A DNA stretch of 64,000 nucleotides from Hymenobacter terrenus (GTDB lineage: Bacteria; Bacteroidota; Bacteroidia; Cytophagales; Hymenobacteraceae): the NCBI RefSeq assembly GCF_000972495.1, contig NZ_LATM01000009.1, forward strand, positions 62,001 through 126,000, written 5' to 3'. How positions within the stretch are numbered: the first letter of the stretch is position 1; each line of letters starts with the position of its first letter. Below are positions 33,917-43,038 of the stretch, piece by piece. A program made the position numbers and the translations under genes. Below the pieces are notes generated by a model. The model made no database searches. It was not told the DNA's origin and was given only the letters and a program-made list of their open reading frames with translations.

Positions 33917-34561
33917 TTACTTCTTAGTCTTGGTTTTAGTCTTACTGTTGGCAGGAGTCGCCGGGGCAGGTGATGGAGCAGCTACTGCTGGGCCCGACTT
34001 GATGGGTGCAGCAGCACCAGGTGTGATACCCATTTTCTTCAATACCAAATCCGAGATATCACCATCCTTGGGGGCGTGCAACAGCAAAGGGCTGCCACCG
34101 CCATCAGAATTGAATACGTAGGTGAAGCCGTTTTCTTCAGCTACAGCATCAATATTCTTTTGCAGCTTATCCAACGCTGGCTTTAGCAGAGTTTGTTGCT
34201 TTTGCTGCAACGACTGCTCAGCACTCCGCTGGAACTCCTGAATGGATTGCTGCATGCTCTGCATTTCTTTTTGCTTGTCAGCTTTCACCACGTCGGTCAT
34301 AGTAGCTTCACCAGCTTGGTAAGCTTTGTATTTAGCCTCTAGCTCCGACGACTTGCTTTTCAATTGGCCTTCCAGTTGGGTATTATAGGCTTTTAGGTCC
34401 GATTCAATTTGCTTGCTTTCGGGCATCTGGGCCAACACGTACTGAACGTCGGTATAGCCAATTTTCAAGGGGGCCTGGGCCTGGGCAGAAGTAGTTGCCA
34501 GGGTTCCGGCGGTCAGCAGAGCGGCGGCGAGCGTCAGACGAAAAATTTTCACGAGATTCAT
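33917..34561 (-). CDS. OmpH/Skp family periplasmic chaperone (second of a pair)
   Basis: 214 residues from the ATG at 34561 (MNLVKIFRLTLAAALLTAG), with a Sec signal ending SAQAQA. The OmpH domain opens KIGYTDVQYVLAQMPESKQ and continues with long charged helices (SELEAKYKAYQAGEATMTD, KADKQKEMQSMQQSIQEF, the Skp tentacles). It ends in a Pro/Ala/Lys-rich tail. Skp-type trimers carry unfolded outer-membrane proteins through the periplasm. It lies 40 bases after the other ompH gene, downstream of bamA, matching its job of feeding BamA. Confidence 0.92.
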   Translation of the reverse strand: MNLVKIFRLTLAAALLTAGTLATTSAQAQAPLKIGYTDVQYVLAQMPESKQIESDLKAYNTQLEGQLKSKSSELEAKYKAYQAGEATMTDVVKADKQKEMQSMQQSIQEFQRSAEQSLQQKQQTLLKPALDKLQKNIDAVAEENGFTYVFNSDGGGSPLLLHAPKDGDISDLVLKKMGITPGAAAPIKSGPAVAAPSPAPATPANSKTKTKTKK

Positions 34562-34601
34562 CAAAAGGGAAAAAGTCAGAAAAATGTTGGGACAAAGGTA
34601 A

Positions 34602-35285
34602 TTACTTCGAGCGCTTCTTGGGAGGGCGTGTCGGCTTCGCCGCAGGATTCGCGCCCGCTGCTGGTTCCGGCGTGCCCGAATCAGACTCAAAGTTGGGATC
34701 AACGGGGGTTTTGGGTGGTGTCACGGTTTTCACCGCGCCTCTGGGGCCAGGCTGGTTACGGTCCTCCGCTCCCAAACCCAACTCTTCTAATACAAATTCC
34801 GTGTAATCATGCGCCGGGTTAGTGTAAAGCATGGTCAGGTTATCTGATTTGTCGAATATGACAGCCAACTGCTTTTTCTTAGCTACCTTCTCACAAGCTT
34901 CGAATACCTTGTCCTGCACTGGCTTGTTCAACTCCTGCCGCTTCTTAAACAACTCGCCTTCGTAGCCGAAATGCTTATTTTGGTAGGCTTTGACGTCTTG
35001 TTCCTTCTTCAGGATTTCGTCCTGTCGCTTTTTCTTCATGGCCTCTGTGAGCACCACTTCTTCCGCTTGATAATTATGGTATAACTTATCGAGGTCCTTT
35101 TTCTGGGCCTCAATCTCCTTCTGCCAAGTATCCGATATTGTGTTCAATTCCAGTTGTGCCTTGGCATACTCTGGCATCTTAGCCATGATATACTCTGAGT
35201 CAATCCAACCAAATTTCTGCGCCCGGGCTCCCGATGAAACGAGTAGCAACAATAAGGCCAGTACCAAGCCATTTAAGTTCTTCAT
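34602..35285 (-). CDS. OmpH/Skp family periplasmic chaperone (first of a pair)
   Basis: 227 residues. Signal peptide MKNLNGLVLALLLLLVSSGA ending RAQ, then the OmpH domain KFGWIDSEYIMAKMPEYAKA with a coiled helical arm (KEIEAQKKDLDKLYHNYQAE, MKKKRQDEILKKEQD) and LAVIFDKSDNLTMLY. A low-complexity Pro/Lys tail follows. It is 38 bases past bamA and 40 bases before the second ompH gene. The bamA-ompH-ompH order is conserved in Bacteroidota. Confidence 0.93.
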   Translation of the reverse strand: MKNLNGLVLALLLLLVSSGARAQKFGWIDSEYIMAKMPEYAKAQLELNTISDTWQKEIEAQKKDLDKLYHNYQAEEVVLTEAMKKKRQDEILKKEQDVKAYQNKHFGYEGELFKKRQELNKPVQDKVFEACEKVAKKKQLAVIFDKSDNLTMLYTNPAHDYTEFVLEELGLGAEDRNQPGPRGAVKTVTPPKTPVDPNFESDSGTPEPAAGANPAAKPTRPPKKRSK

Positions 35286-35323
35286 ACTTGAGGAAACGAG
35301 AAATGTCGCTCGCTAGTGTCTTG

Positions 35324-37831
35324 CTAACGAATTTGCTGGCCAATAATGAAGTGAAAGTGATTGGGGTCTTGCTTGCCAGCGTTTGGAACACTAGGAATTA
35401 CCTGGTCAAAGCCATGGCCAAAGTCAAAGCCTAACAAACCAAACGCCGACATAAAGATGCGAGCTCCTACCCCAGCTGAGCGGTATAGCTTGTAAGGATT
35501 ATAGTTCGTATACGCATCGTAAGAATTACCTGCTTCGGCAAAAGCCAGTACGTATACCGTAGCCGCCGGATTAAGGCTGACAGGGTAGCGCATTTCCAAC
35601 ACGTACTTATTGAAGGCAACGCCACCAGCTTGATTGTTTTGAGCTGTGGGAATAGCGAAGGAACTGTTGGGGTCGTCGTAACCCCGCAAACCTACGTAAT
35701 CGGTGCCCACTAAGAAGTTGCCCCCACCGTTGTAGCCCAAGCCTGCACCGCCCATCTTGAAGCGCTCGAAAGGTCCAATACCCCGTTTGGAATCATAGGT
35801 ACCCAGATAGCCAAAATGCGCCCGTGTATTGAGCACCAGCTTACCCACGATGGGAGTAAACCACGACGCATCGAACATCCATTTGTGGAATTCTATCCAC
35901 TGGCTACTATTGGGGTGGTCTGGATTAAGGAGCGAATAAGGAGGTGTTAGATTGACGCTTAAGCTCAGCGAAGAGCCTCGGCGAGTATAAGTTGGGTTGT
36001 CAATACTATTACGCGCCAGCGTCGTATTAAGCGTAATATTGTTGGCAAAACCAGTCGAGAAACCTGGCAACAATGAGTAATTCTGCGTCTGGTACTGGCT
36101 GACCGACAATGAATTGCTCAGCGTAAAGTAGTCATCTGGCACGCGTAGCTGACGCCCCAAACCCACCGTGGCACTATTTACCTTGATGAACTGATCAGAG
36201 GAAGCATCAAGCGCGGCACCCGTGCGCTGAACGCTATGATTTAGGCTAAAGGAGAAAGAGTTAGGGCGGCGGCCACCCAGCCAGGGTTCCGTGAACGAGA
36301 GGGAGTACGCTTGATACTGCACCCCATTGGCCTGCACATTAAGTGCCAGCCGCTGGCCGTCGCCCGCAGGCACGGGCGTCCAATTTCGTAGAGTACCCGC
36401 TTTACGCAGAGAGAAGTTATTGAATACAAGACCCACAGTACCAATAAAACCGGCAAAACCACCCCAGCCGCCCGAAAGAGTTACTTGGTCCGAGGGTTTC
36501 TCAACCACCGTGTAATTAATGTCTACCGTACCATCAGCGGGGTTCGGGATAGGATTGATGCCAATTTTCTCTGGGTCGAAATAGCCTAAAGTAGCAATTT
36601 CACGTTGTGAACGGATGAGCAATTCGCGATTGAACTTGTCTCCAGGCAATGTCCGTAACGTACGACGCAATACATGGTCGCTGGTTTTAGTATTACCGGA
36701 AATATTGATGTCCTTGATGTGAGCCTGCACCCCCTCGCTAAGGCGCATTTCAATATCAATAGAATCACCCTCTACCTTGGTTTCTACTGGGTCAATGGTA
36801 AAGAAGAGATAACCATCGTTGAGATATAGCGAGGAAATATCCTGGCCCGTCGGATTGTAATTTAACCGCTTGTCCAGAATCTCCTTGCTGTAGGTACTGC
36901 CTGGCTTGATGCCTAGCACATTAGCCAGTGTCTTGTCGTCATAAAGATAATTACCACTCCAGGTGATGTGGCGGAAGTAATACTTCGGACCCTCATCTAC
37001 TCGAATACGCAGGGCGAGTCCCTTGTCATCACGCATCAGCGTATCTGATACAATGGTAGCGTCGCGGTAACCTTCTGTATTATAGAATTCCAGCAGTGTC
37101 TTTTTATCCTCTTCGTATTCGCTGCGCTGAAATTTGCCCGCAGTCAGGAATTTATACGGCTTCCGTTCCTTGGTTTTTTTCAGCTTGCCTTTCAGCTTAC
37201 GGTCAGTGAATGCCTTATTACCCTCAAAAGCAATATCATGAATGCGCACTTTCGTACCTTTTTCTACATCAATCCGCAAGGCCACGCTGTTAGACAGAGC
37301 TGAGTCCGCTACCTGCACTACATTCACCTTAGCGTCCAGGTAGCCTTTGTTGACGAAGAACTTACGCACTTGCGTCCGCGTGTTATTCAGCAAGGCATCA
37401 GTCACTACCTTGCCACGAATCAGGGTAATTTTCTTGGTAAGGTCCTCCGTTTGTCCCTTGCGGATGCCCGTGAAAGTGAACTTTGACAAGCGAGGACGTT
37501 CTTTCAAATTATAGTCTAGAAATATTTTATTGCCCTCAATACGAGCAATAGTAACGCTCACATCACCCAAAATGCCTTGGGCCCATAGCTTCCGAATAGA
37601 TTTACCAATTTCCTCACCCGGAACATTAATAGCATCTCCCACCCGCAAGCCGGTCAGGCTGATAAGAGTATTGGGGTCGAGGTAGCGGGCACCACTTACC
37701 GTGATACCACCCAGCTCGTATTTCTTAGGCTCGTCCGCCCCTTGCTGCGCTAGTGCCGGACGAGCCGTAAGGCCCCCTAGTACGACCAGTGTCAGCACAA
37801 ATCTTACAAATAAATTACGCACGATAAGCAT
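35324..37831 (-). CDS. bamA: Outer membrane protein assembly factor BamA
   Basis: 835 residues. Signal peptide ending RPALAQQ; POTRA domains from about 35 to 430 (ARYLDPNTLISLTGLRVGD; GIRKGQTEDLTKK; IAFEGNKAFTDRKLKGKL; ITWSGNYLYDDKTLANVL; INISGNTKTSDHVLRRTL), so five POTRAs. The Omp85 beta-barrel (SGGWGGFAGFIGTVGLVFNN onward) closes with FGFDFGHGFD and a terminal aromatic-poor IIGQQIR. It folds and inserts barrel proteins into the outer membrane. It starts 9 bases after uppS and is followed by the two OmpH chaperone genes. Confidence 0.97.
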   Translation of the reverse strand: MLIVRNLFVRFVLTLVVLGGLTARPALAQQGADEPKKYELGGITVSGARYLDPNTLISLTGLRVGDAINVPGEEIGKSIRKLWAQGILGDVSVTIARIEGNKIFLDYNLKERPRLSKFTFTGIRKGQTEDLTKKITLIRGKVVTDALLNNTRTQVRKFFVNKGYLDAKVNVVQVADSALSNSVALRIDVEKGTKVRIHDIAFEGNKAFTDRKLKGKLKKTKERKPYKFLTAGKFQRSEYEEDKKTLLEFYNTEGYRDATIVSDTLMRDDKGLALRIRVDEGPKYYFRHITWSGNYLYDDKTLANVLGIKPGSTYSKEILDKRLNYNPTGQDISSLYLNDGYLFFTIDPVETKVEGDSIDIEMRLSEGVQAHIKDINISGNTKTSDHVLRRTLRTLPGDKFNRELLIRSQREIATLGYFDPEKIGINPIPNPADGTVDINYTVVEKPSDQVTLSGGWGGFAGFIGTVGLVFNNFSLRKAGTLRNWTPVPAGDGQRLALNVQANGVQYQAYSLSFTEPWLGGRRPNSFSFSLNHSVQRTGAALDASSDQFIKVNSATVGLGRQLRVPDDYFTLSNSLSVSQYQTQNYSLLPGFSTGFANNITLNTTLARNSIDNPTYTRRGSSLSLSVNLTPPYSLLNPDHPNSSQWIEFHKWMFDASWFTPIVGKLVLNTRAHFGYLGTYDSKRGIGPFERFKMGGAGLGYNGGGNFLVGTDYVGLRGYDDPNSSFAIPTAQNNQAGGVAFNKYVLEMRYPVSLNPAATVYVLAFAEAGNSYDAYTNYNPYKLYRSAGVGARIFMSAFGLLGFDFGHGFDQVIPSVPNAGKQDPNHFHFIIGQQIR

Positions 37832-37840
37832 TACAAAAAT

Positions 37841-38587
37841 TTAAGATACAGTGACTTGCTCACTGGTTTTGCCAAATCGCCGCTCACGACGCTGGTAGGC
37901 TCGAATAGCCTCTTGAAAATGCTGCTTCCGAAAATCCGGCCACAGCAAATCGGTGATATACAATTCAGTGTAAGCCAGTTGCCACAATAAAAAATTGCTG
38001 ATCCGCTGCTCACCACTGGTACGAATGAGCAATTCAGGGTCAGGCATCTTCGCCGTTACTAGGTAGCTGGTCACAGTGGCTTCCGTGACATTGGCTGGCG
38101 CTAGCTTTCCGCTGGCCACATCTGCCGCCATTCGTTTTGCGGCCTGAGTCAAATCCCAGCGTCCACTATAACTCAAGGCCAAGACCAAGGTCATGCGAGT
38201 CCCGGCTTTGGTCAGTTCCATTGCTTCAGCCAGTTCACGTTGACAGCTAGCTGGTAGCGTGCTAATGTCACCAATCGATTCAAGACGAATGCTATTCTTG
38301 AGCAGCGTGCTCGTCTCCTGCCGAATGGTGTGCACCAGCAATTGCATCAGAGCCATCACCTCAAGTGCTGGACGGTTCCAGTTTTCGGTCGAAAAGGCGT
38401 ACAGCGTCAGGTAGCGCACTCCGAGCTCTGCTGCCTCTTCCACCGTTTCGCGAACGGCAGTGATAGCACTTTGGTGCCCAAACACACGTAGGCCACCGCG
38501 CTGCTTAGCCCAGCGCCCATTGCCATCCATGATGACAGCTACATGGGTGGGAATATTATGAGTATCTATTTCGGCCTTGCCGGTCAT
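37841..38587 (-). CDS. uppS: Isoprenyl transferase (undecaprenyl diphosphate synthase)
   Basis: 248 residues. Cis-prenyltransferase motifs: VAVIMDGNGRWAKQRG with the catalytic Asp, VFGHQSAITAVRETVE, YAFSTENWNRP, and DPELLIRTSGEQRISNFLLW. It makes the C55 lipid carrier for peptidoglycan and surface polysaccharides. A TAACTTGC -7-like box stands about 26 bases before the ATG on the minus strand. It is 9 bases from bamA, so the two are co-transcribed. Confidence 0.96.
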   Translation of the reverse strand: MTGKAEIDTHNIPTHVAVIMDGNGRWAKQRGGLRVFGHQSAITAVRETVEEAAELGVRYLTLYAFSTENWNRPALEVMALMQLLVHTIRQETSTLLKNSIRLESIGDISTLPASCQRELAEAMELTKAGTRMTLVLALSYSGRWDLTQAAKRMAADVASGKLAPANVTEATVTSYLVTAKMPDPELLIRTSGEQRISNFLLWQLAYTELYITDLLWPDFRKQHFQEAIRAYQRRERRFGKTSEQVTVS

Positions 38588-38719
38588 CTTTGCGGTTTCG
38601 CTAAAAGAGGACGCAAGTTACGGAAATGGTTGCATTTAGCATTTGAATCCGGTTTGCCATACTCAGCAGGACTAGGGACCCAATAGCACAACAGTACTCC
38701 ATAGGCTTAGCGTTAAGCG

Positions 38720-39475
38720 CTACTTCAGCAGCCTCTTACCCTTTTTATACTGGTCGGGGCACCGGATTTTAAAGAACGTGTATGACAAGCTTATCCCACT
38801 ATAATAATACCAATCCTGGTCGTTCGGATTCACAAGAAGTGGGTCTTGGTCCATCAAATGGTCGAGCTTGTCGGTAAAGGCTTTGCGCACACCTACCTCT
38901 AGACCTAAGTTGATATGCTCCGATAAGGCGTACTTAAAACCTACTCCAGCTGGGATAGCAATTCCGAGCATAGAGCCTTCTCGGTTGAAAGATCCGCTCA
39001 GAGCAGAGTTGTTAGTTACGGTTTTAGTATTGGCATAAAAGCCGGCAACCCCAATGAACAGATAGGGAGTAAAATGAAGCTTATCAGTTCGGTAATGATA
39101 ATCCATAAAATTATACTCTACCACAGCCGAGGCCTCCAGCAGGCTACCTTTAGTGTTCGTCTGGCGGTAGCTCTGCAATGGCGGAACTCCCCCATTCACA
39201 CCCTTCACATTATCGTCGGCCGCTCGCAAAAAACCTACCGTGACCCCTCCCCGTAAGGTAATTGGCACGGAAACGTCCTTGCGATAAAAGGCCGTGAAGG
39301 CTGGCCGATTATTCTGCAATTGATAATTAGGAGATATTTCTCCTCTATAATTGGTTGCCCCTATGCCAATACCTACCTCACTAGTGTTCTGAGCACTACT
39401 ATTGGTGCAAAAAAAGGCACTCCCCGCTTGCGTGAGGCAAGCGAGGAGTGCGATGCGGAAATTCAGATTCGCCAT
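38720..39475 (-). CDS. porG: PorG-like DUF6089 outer-membrane protein
   Basis: 251 residues. An N-terminal hydrophobic signal precedes a small beta-barrel opening EVGIGIGATNYRGEISPNYQ, with strands such as ITLRGGVTVGFLRAADDN, FTPYLFIGVAGFYANTK, INLGLEVGVRKAFTDKLDHL and YYYSGISLSYTFFKIRCP. This is the DUF6089 pattern. In Porphyromonas gingivalis the T9SS protein PorG is DUF6089 and its gene lies next to uppS, bamA and ompH, exactly the setting here. Its length is the closer of the two neighbours to PorG. Assignment as the working PorG is inference. Confidence 0.78.
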   Translation of the reverse strand: MANLNFRIALLACLTQAGSAFFCTNSSAQNTSEVGIGIGATNYRGEISPNYQLQNNRPAFTAFYRKDVSVPITLRGGVTVGFLRAADDNVKGVNGGVPPLQSYRQTNTKGSLLEASAVVEYNFMDYHYRTDKLHFTPYLFIGVAGFYANTKTVTNNSALSGSFNREGSMLGIAIPAGVGFKYALSEHINLGLEVGVRKAFTDKLDHLMDQDPLLVNPNDQDWYYYSGISLSYTFFKIRCPDQYKKGKRLLK

Positions 39476-39518
39476 TAAACTGACTGTAGATAAATAAAGC
39501 TCAGCCAGCGCCCACGGG

Positions 39519-40463
39519 CTAGCGGAATTTGGGGTTCTTGATGCGAGGCGTCAAGATGTAGCTCAAAGTTACACCCGTAACGATATACCAGTCGGTTTTA
39601 TTACCCTTATCGCCACGCGTATTACCTGGAGCATCAAATCCAGCAAAATCTCCGGCACGCGTACGGGTGATACCACTGCCATTATCAAAAGTACCACCGC
39701 CGGGAGGGGCAGCAAGGTAGGCTTCAGGGTTTCCACCACCAAAATAAGCCTGGGCAGGGGTTATGAGTTTACCAGCAGCAGCATATTTTCCTCCTACATC
39801 ATCGAGGTAGTCAGTGAATGTTTTGCGCCATCCGATTTCCAGACTTGCGTCAAAATTACGGTTAATCCGATAACGAACACCACCGCCAAAGGGGATAGAA
39901 AACTGTGTCTTGCTATATGCCTTGTCTTGCCCTTCGGTCTTCAAATCAGCTAAGGCAACGTAATCGCCGTTTGCAGCAAGGCCCTTTGGATTATGGTAGA
40001 AGCCAGCTAAGCCAGCAAACACATAAGGAACAAAGTCCGGGCGCTTGAGGTAGTTGTTCCGGTTTTCTATTAGGTCAACAATAACCACTCCGGAAGCCTC
40101 TAGAATATCATTTCGGAAACTCATGTTCCGGTTGTAACGGAAGCGGGCATCCGGGTCGTCTTTATTAGCTGCTTGTGAGTCATCACCGGAGATGCGGCCG
40201 TACGACAAACCAAAGCGACCTGAAATACGGGGATAGAAACGACGAGTAATCGACACTCCGGCACCAACGCGAGTTGCACCGAAGCGGAAGCTCGTGAAAT
40301 TGGTGACTGGCGTTACGTCGCCGAAATAGTTCATTGCGTTTAGGCTGAAACCTACGGAGTTATACTGCTTCCGCTTGCTAAATTGCTGGGCATCTGCTTC
40401 AGGAGTGGCCACAAGGGCCAAACCAAGCACAAATGCCGTAGAATAAGTGAAAATATTTTTCAT
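39519..40463 (-). CDS. PorG-like DUF6089 outer-membrane protein, longer paralogue
   Basis: 314 residues. Signal peptide ending PEADAQQ, then SVGFSLNAMNYFGDVTPVTN and strands VGAGVSITRRFYPRISGRFG, FVPYVFAGLAGFYHNPKG, FDASLEIGWRKTFTDYLDDV and WYIVTGVTLSYILTPRIK. It aligns along its whole length with the product at 38720-39475 but has an inserted Gly/Ala/Pro-rich loop (about 225-285, QAYFGGGNPEAYLAAPPGGG). It is first in the pair, 43 bases upstream of the other, so a tandem duplication in one operon. A TACTTTTG -7 box is at 40537-40544. Confidence 0.78.
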   Translation of the reverse strand: MKNIFTYSTAFVLGLALVATPEADAQQFSKRKQYNSVGFSLNAMNYFGDVTPVTNFTSFRFGATRVGAGVSITRRFYPRISGRFGLSYGRISGDDSQAANKDDPDARFRYNRNMSFRNDILEASGVVIVDLIENRNNYLKRPDFVPYVFAGLAGFYHNPKGLAANGDYVALADLKTEGQDKAYSKTQFSIPFGGGVRYRINRNFDASLEIGWRKTFTDYLDDVGGKYAAAGKLITPAQAYFGGGNPEAYLAAPPGGGTFDNGSGITRTRAGDFAGFDAPGNTRGDKGNKTDWYIVTGVTLSYILTPRIKNPKFR

Positions 40464-40536
40464 ATGGCAACTAGAATGAGGATGCTAAGGTCGGGTGTTG
40501 AGGTTAATGCGAAGAGTGCACAGTTTCAGACGGTGA

Positions 40537-40544
40537 CAAAAGTA
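40537..40544 (-). promoter_or_regulatory. -7 box TACTTTTG before the porG-like pair
   Basis: An exact TAnnTTTG match on the minus strand, 74-81 bases before the ATG at 40463, in the 138-base gap after nadK. No convincing -33 box. Confidence 0.45.
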
Positions 40545-40601
40545 GGCGTTATCGGGAACTAAAAAAACTTTCGGTATTCTTTTCAACGAAAAACTCAGTC
40601 A

Positions 40602-41495
40602 CTATACCTGAATACCGGATGGATTGCGGCGGTCGAGCCCCCAATTTAATTTGCTGCGCAAGGTGCTGAGGAAGTTAACGTGGTTGAGCTTTACTAAACG
40701 GGCGTTGAAAGTTTCGCGGCGAACGGCAATCTGGACGGAGGCTTCGACGGGCAGAGAACGGGAATCGAGCGCTAGCATATAGCTGGTGCTACGACCTTCG
40801 ATTTCGAAGGAAATCACGCTCTGATCTGACACGACAAGAGGACGTACATTCAGATTGTGGGGGCATACGGGAGCGATAATAAAATTGTTGGTCTGAGGCA
40901 ACATAACGGGGCCGCCGCAGCTGAGCGAGTAGCCCGTCGAGCCAGTAGGAGTGGCTACAACCAGACCATCGGCCCAGTATGAATTTAAGTACTCGCCGTC
41001 GATGTACGTGTGGACGACAATCATGGATGAAGTGTCGCGCTTAAGAACGCTGAATTCGTTGAGACCGAAGTTGAGATTTCCGAAGACATCGGGGTCGGTG
41101 TCGACGCGAATCAGACTGCGCTCCTCAATGGTAAAGTGACCTTTATACAGCGCATCAATGGCTTGAGCGATGCGGTCGGGAGTGATAGTGGCAAGAAAGC
41201 CGAGCCGGCCGGTGTGGATGCCTAAAATTGGAATCTGGAGATTACCTACGTAGGTTACGGTATCGAGCAGGGTACCGTCGCCGCCGATGCTAAGCACGTA
41301 CTGAACGCCATGTAGTGAATCGCCGCGGCGGAATTCAGTGGTGCCTTCGGGCAGACGCAGGCGGTTATCGAGGAAGGTGCGGAAGGCTTCACCAATACGC
41401 ACTTCGGCACGACGTGCGGCCAAGTCGTCGAGCAGTGCTTGGATGGCCGGGGCGGCTTCGTCGTCGAAAGGTTTGCCGAGGATGGCGATTTTCAT
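40602..41495 (-). CDS. nadK: NAD kinase
   Basis: 297 residues. It phosphorylates NAD to NADP. The motifs are YVLSIGGDGTLLDTVTYVG (GGDG about 75-78), HTGRLGFLATI, NEFSVLKRDTSSMI, and YWADGLVVATPTGSTGYSLS, followed by GGPVMLPQTNNFIIAPVCPH. It sits in the envelope cluster between the Omp85-like gene (79 bases upstream) and the porG-like pair, a conserved Bacteroidota location with no obvious functional link. An inverted repeat (41513-41542) lies directly before the ATG. Confidence 0.96.
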   Translation of the reverse strand: MKIAILGKPFDDEAAPAIQALLDDLAARRAEVRIGEAFRTFLDNRLRLPEGTTEFRRGDSLHGVQYVLSIGGDGTLLDTVTYVGNLQIPILGIHTGRLGFLATITPDRIAQAIDALYKGHFTIEERSLIRVDTDPDVFGNLNFGLNEFSVLKRDTSSMIVVHTYIDGEYLNSYWADGLVVATPTGSTGYSLSCGGPVMLPQTNNFIIAPVCPHNLNVRPLVVSDQSVISFEIEGRSTSYMLALDSRSLPVEASVQIAVRRETFNARLVKLNHVNFLSTLRSKLNWGLDRRNPSGIQV

Positions 41496-41512
41496 GCAGA
41501 AATGGACAACAG

Positions 41513-41542
41513 GTTACGTAGTAGAAAGTGGGATTACGTAAC
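41513..41542. promoter_or_regulatory. Inverted repeat GTTACGTA/TACGTAAC before nadK
   Basis: Perfect 8-base arms 14 bases apart, 18-47 bases upstream of the nadK start. GTTACGTA is itself largely self-complementary (TACGTA). It is operator-like; no known regulator is implied. Confidence 0.4.
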
Positions 41543-41574
41543 AAAAAAATAACCGAATGGGCGAGCTAAGGCCG

Positions 41575-43032
41575 TTAGATAGGAAATTCAGCCCGAAAAA
41601 AATAGCCGGTTTGGCCTAATCCATTTAGAGTGTATTCGGCGGTGAATACCCGGTCGTAATAGGTAACGAGATGTAGCCCGAGGCCAATAGCGCTGAGTAA
41701 ATGATTGGGAAGGCGGTTTTGAGGCGAAGCATTGGGCGCGACTACGTAGCCGACATCAGTAAAGATATTGAGGTAAAGCGCTAAAGGGATGGTGTTGATT
41801 TTAGGGTTGCCGATGGATGGCAGGCGAATGGGAGCAGGATGCAGCAGGCGGTAGGATAAGCCCTGCTGTATCAATCCATAGTGCCGCCCATCAATAACGT
41901 ACTCATCATAGCCCCGAACCAAATCCTCATAGCCCAATGCCTGAACATCGGCATAGCCTAAACGACGGGCCAGGCGGGCCTGCGCACTGAAGCCAATACT
42001 GTAATAAAAATTATGCCCTAGGGCTAGGTAGCGGGCATAACGAAAGTGCAAGGTGGTGAGATTGGGCGTGGCACCATCCAGAAAAAGGCGGTGGGTGAGT
42101 CGGACTTGGGTATATTGACCCGTGAGGGGATAGGCAAAGGTGTTGCGTTGGTTGCGGGTACTGGTCAGGGTTAGGGCGAGGTACTCCCTTTGGGTGCGGC
42201 CCTGGTAATATTTGGGATTATAATAATTAACGGAGTCGCTAATCTGCTCGCGGTGATAAGATGCATCGAAGGCCGTGAGGAACTGGACAGTATGGCGGAA
42301 GCGAAGCCCAGCAGTGACGTAAAACCGTTGAATGGGAAAATTCCCCTCAGTCTTGAGCGGAATGAGGCGGTCGGCTTGGGTGATGTAATCCAGCGTGCGG
42401 CTTTGGTAAAAAGATGTGCCTACTCCGAAGCCGATGCGGCGATAATGACCAAGGCCAGGGGCTTCGTAAAACAGCTCATACTTGCGGTTGAAGCCTAGTT
42501 GAAGGTTGGCAGCGACCTGCTCATTACGCCCGCGAAAATTGCTACGTATGATGTGTACGCCATAATCTAAACGGCGCCAGCGGTCGGAGCGGTCGAGCCA
42601 GGACCGGAGGTTACGGTCGGCCAGCGAGAGGATGGGCACTGGGAAAGTATACAGGCGTTCCTGCACGCCAAAAATAACGAGGAGCTTACCGCTGGCGCAG
42701 TTGGATTGGACTACTACCGCGTGGAACAACTGCAGGTTGAACATGCGGCGACGGTTGGCTTCGAGACGGGCTAGCAAATCAGCTAGGACCAGGGTATCGC
42801 CTTCATGAAAATCTAACTCAGCGCGCAGAATACGCTCCCTGGTAACGGCATTGCCTGCGAAGAGGATGGCACCAACCGCGGCTCGGGTGACACCCGGACA
42901 AGGCACCACGCGCACTAGCGTATCGGTAGGCACCACTACTGGACGGAGTGGACGCGGCAAAGTATCCGCCGGGGTCAGACTGAGCCCGAGGCCAGCCATC
43001 AGTACCCGTAACGATAAAAGTATTCCCAGCAC
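41575..43032 (-). CDS. Omp85/BamA-like outer-membrane protein with short POTRA region
   Basis: 485 residues. Hydrophobic N-terminus MLGILLSLRVLMAGLGLSL. One POTRA-like unit is visible at about 45-115 (AILFAGNAVTRERILRAELD, HEGDTLVLADLLARLEANRR, FNLQLFHAVVV), then a barrel of about 340 residues (AANLQLGFNRKYELFYEAPG, TFAYPLTGQYTQVRLTH, YEDLVRGYDEYVIDGRHYG), ending AEYTLNGLGQTGYFFRAEFP. It is shorter than BamA. It could be a TamA-like or lipoprotein/surface-protein export barrel. It starts 6 bases after the CBS gene. Confidence 0.8.
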   Translation of the reverse strand: MLGILLSLRVLMAGLGLSLTPADTLPRPLRPVVVPTDTLVRVVPCPGVTRAAVGAILFAGNAVTRERILRAELDFHEGDTLVLADLLARLEANRRRMFNLQLFHAVVVQSNCASGKLLVIFGVQERLYTFPVPILSLADRNLRSWLDRSDRWRRLDYGVHIIRSNFRGRNEQVAANLQLGFNRKYELFYEAPGLGHYRRIGFGVGTSFYQSRTLDYITQADRLIPLKTEGNFPIQRFYVTAGLRFRHTVQFLTAFDASYHREQISDSVNYYNPKYYQGRTQREYLALTLTSTRNQRNTFAYPLTGQYTQVRLTHRLFLDGATPNLTTLHFRYARYLALGHNFYYSIGFSAQARLARRLGYADVQALGYEDLVRGYDEYVIDGRHYGLIQQGLSYRLLHPAPIRLPSIGNPKINTIPLALYLNIFTDVGYVVAPNASPQNRLPNHLLSAIGLGLHLVTYYDRVFTAEYTLNGLGQTGYFFRAEFPI

Positions 43033-43038
43033 CCGATT

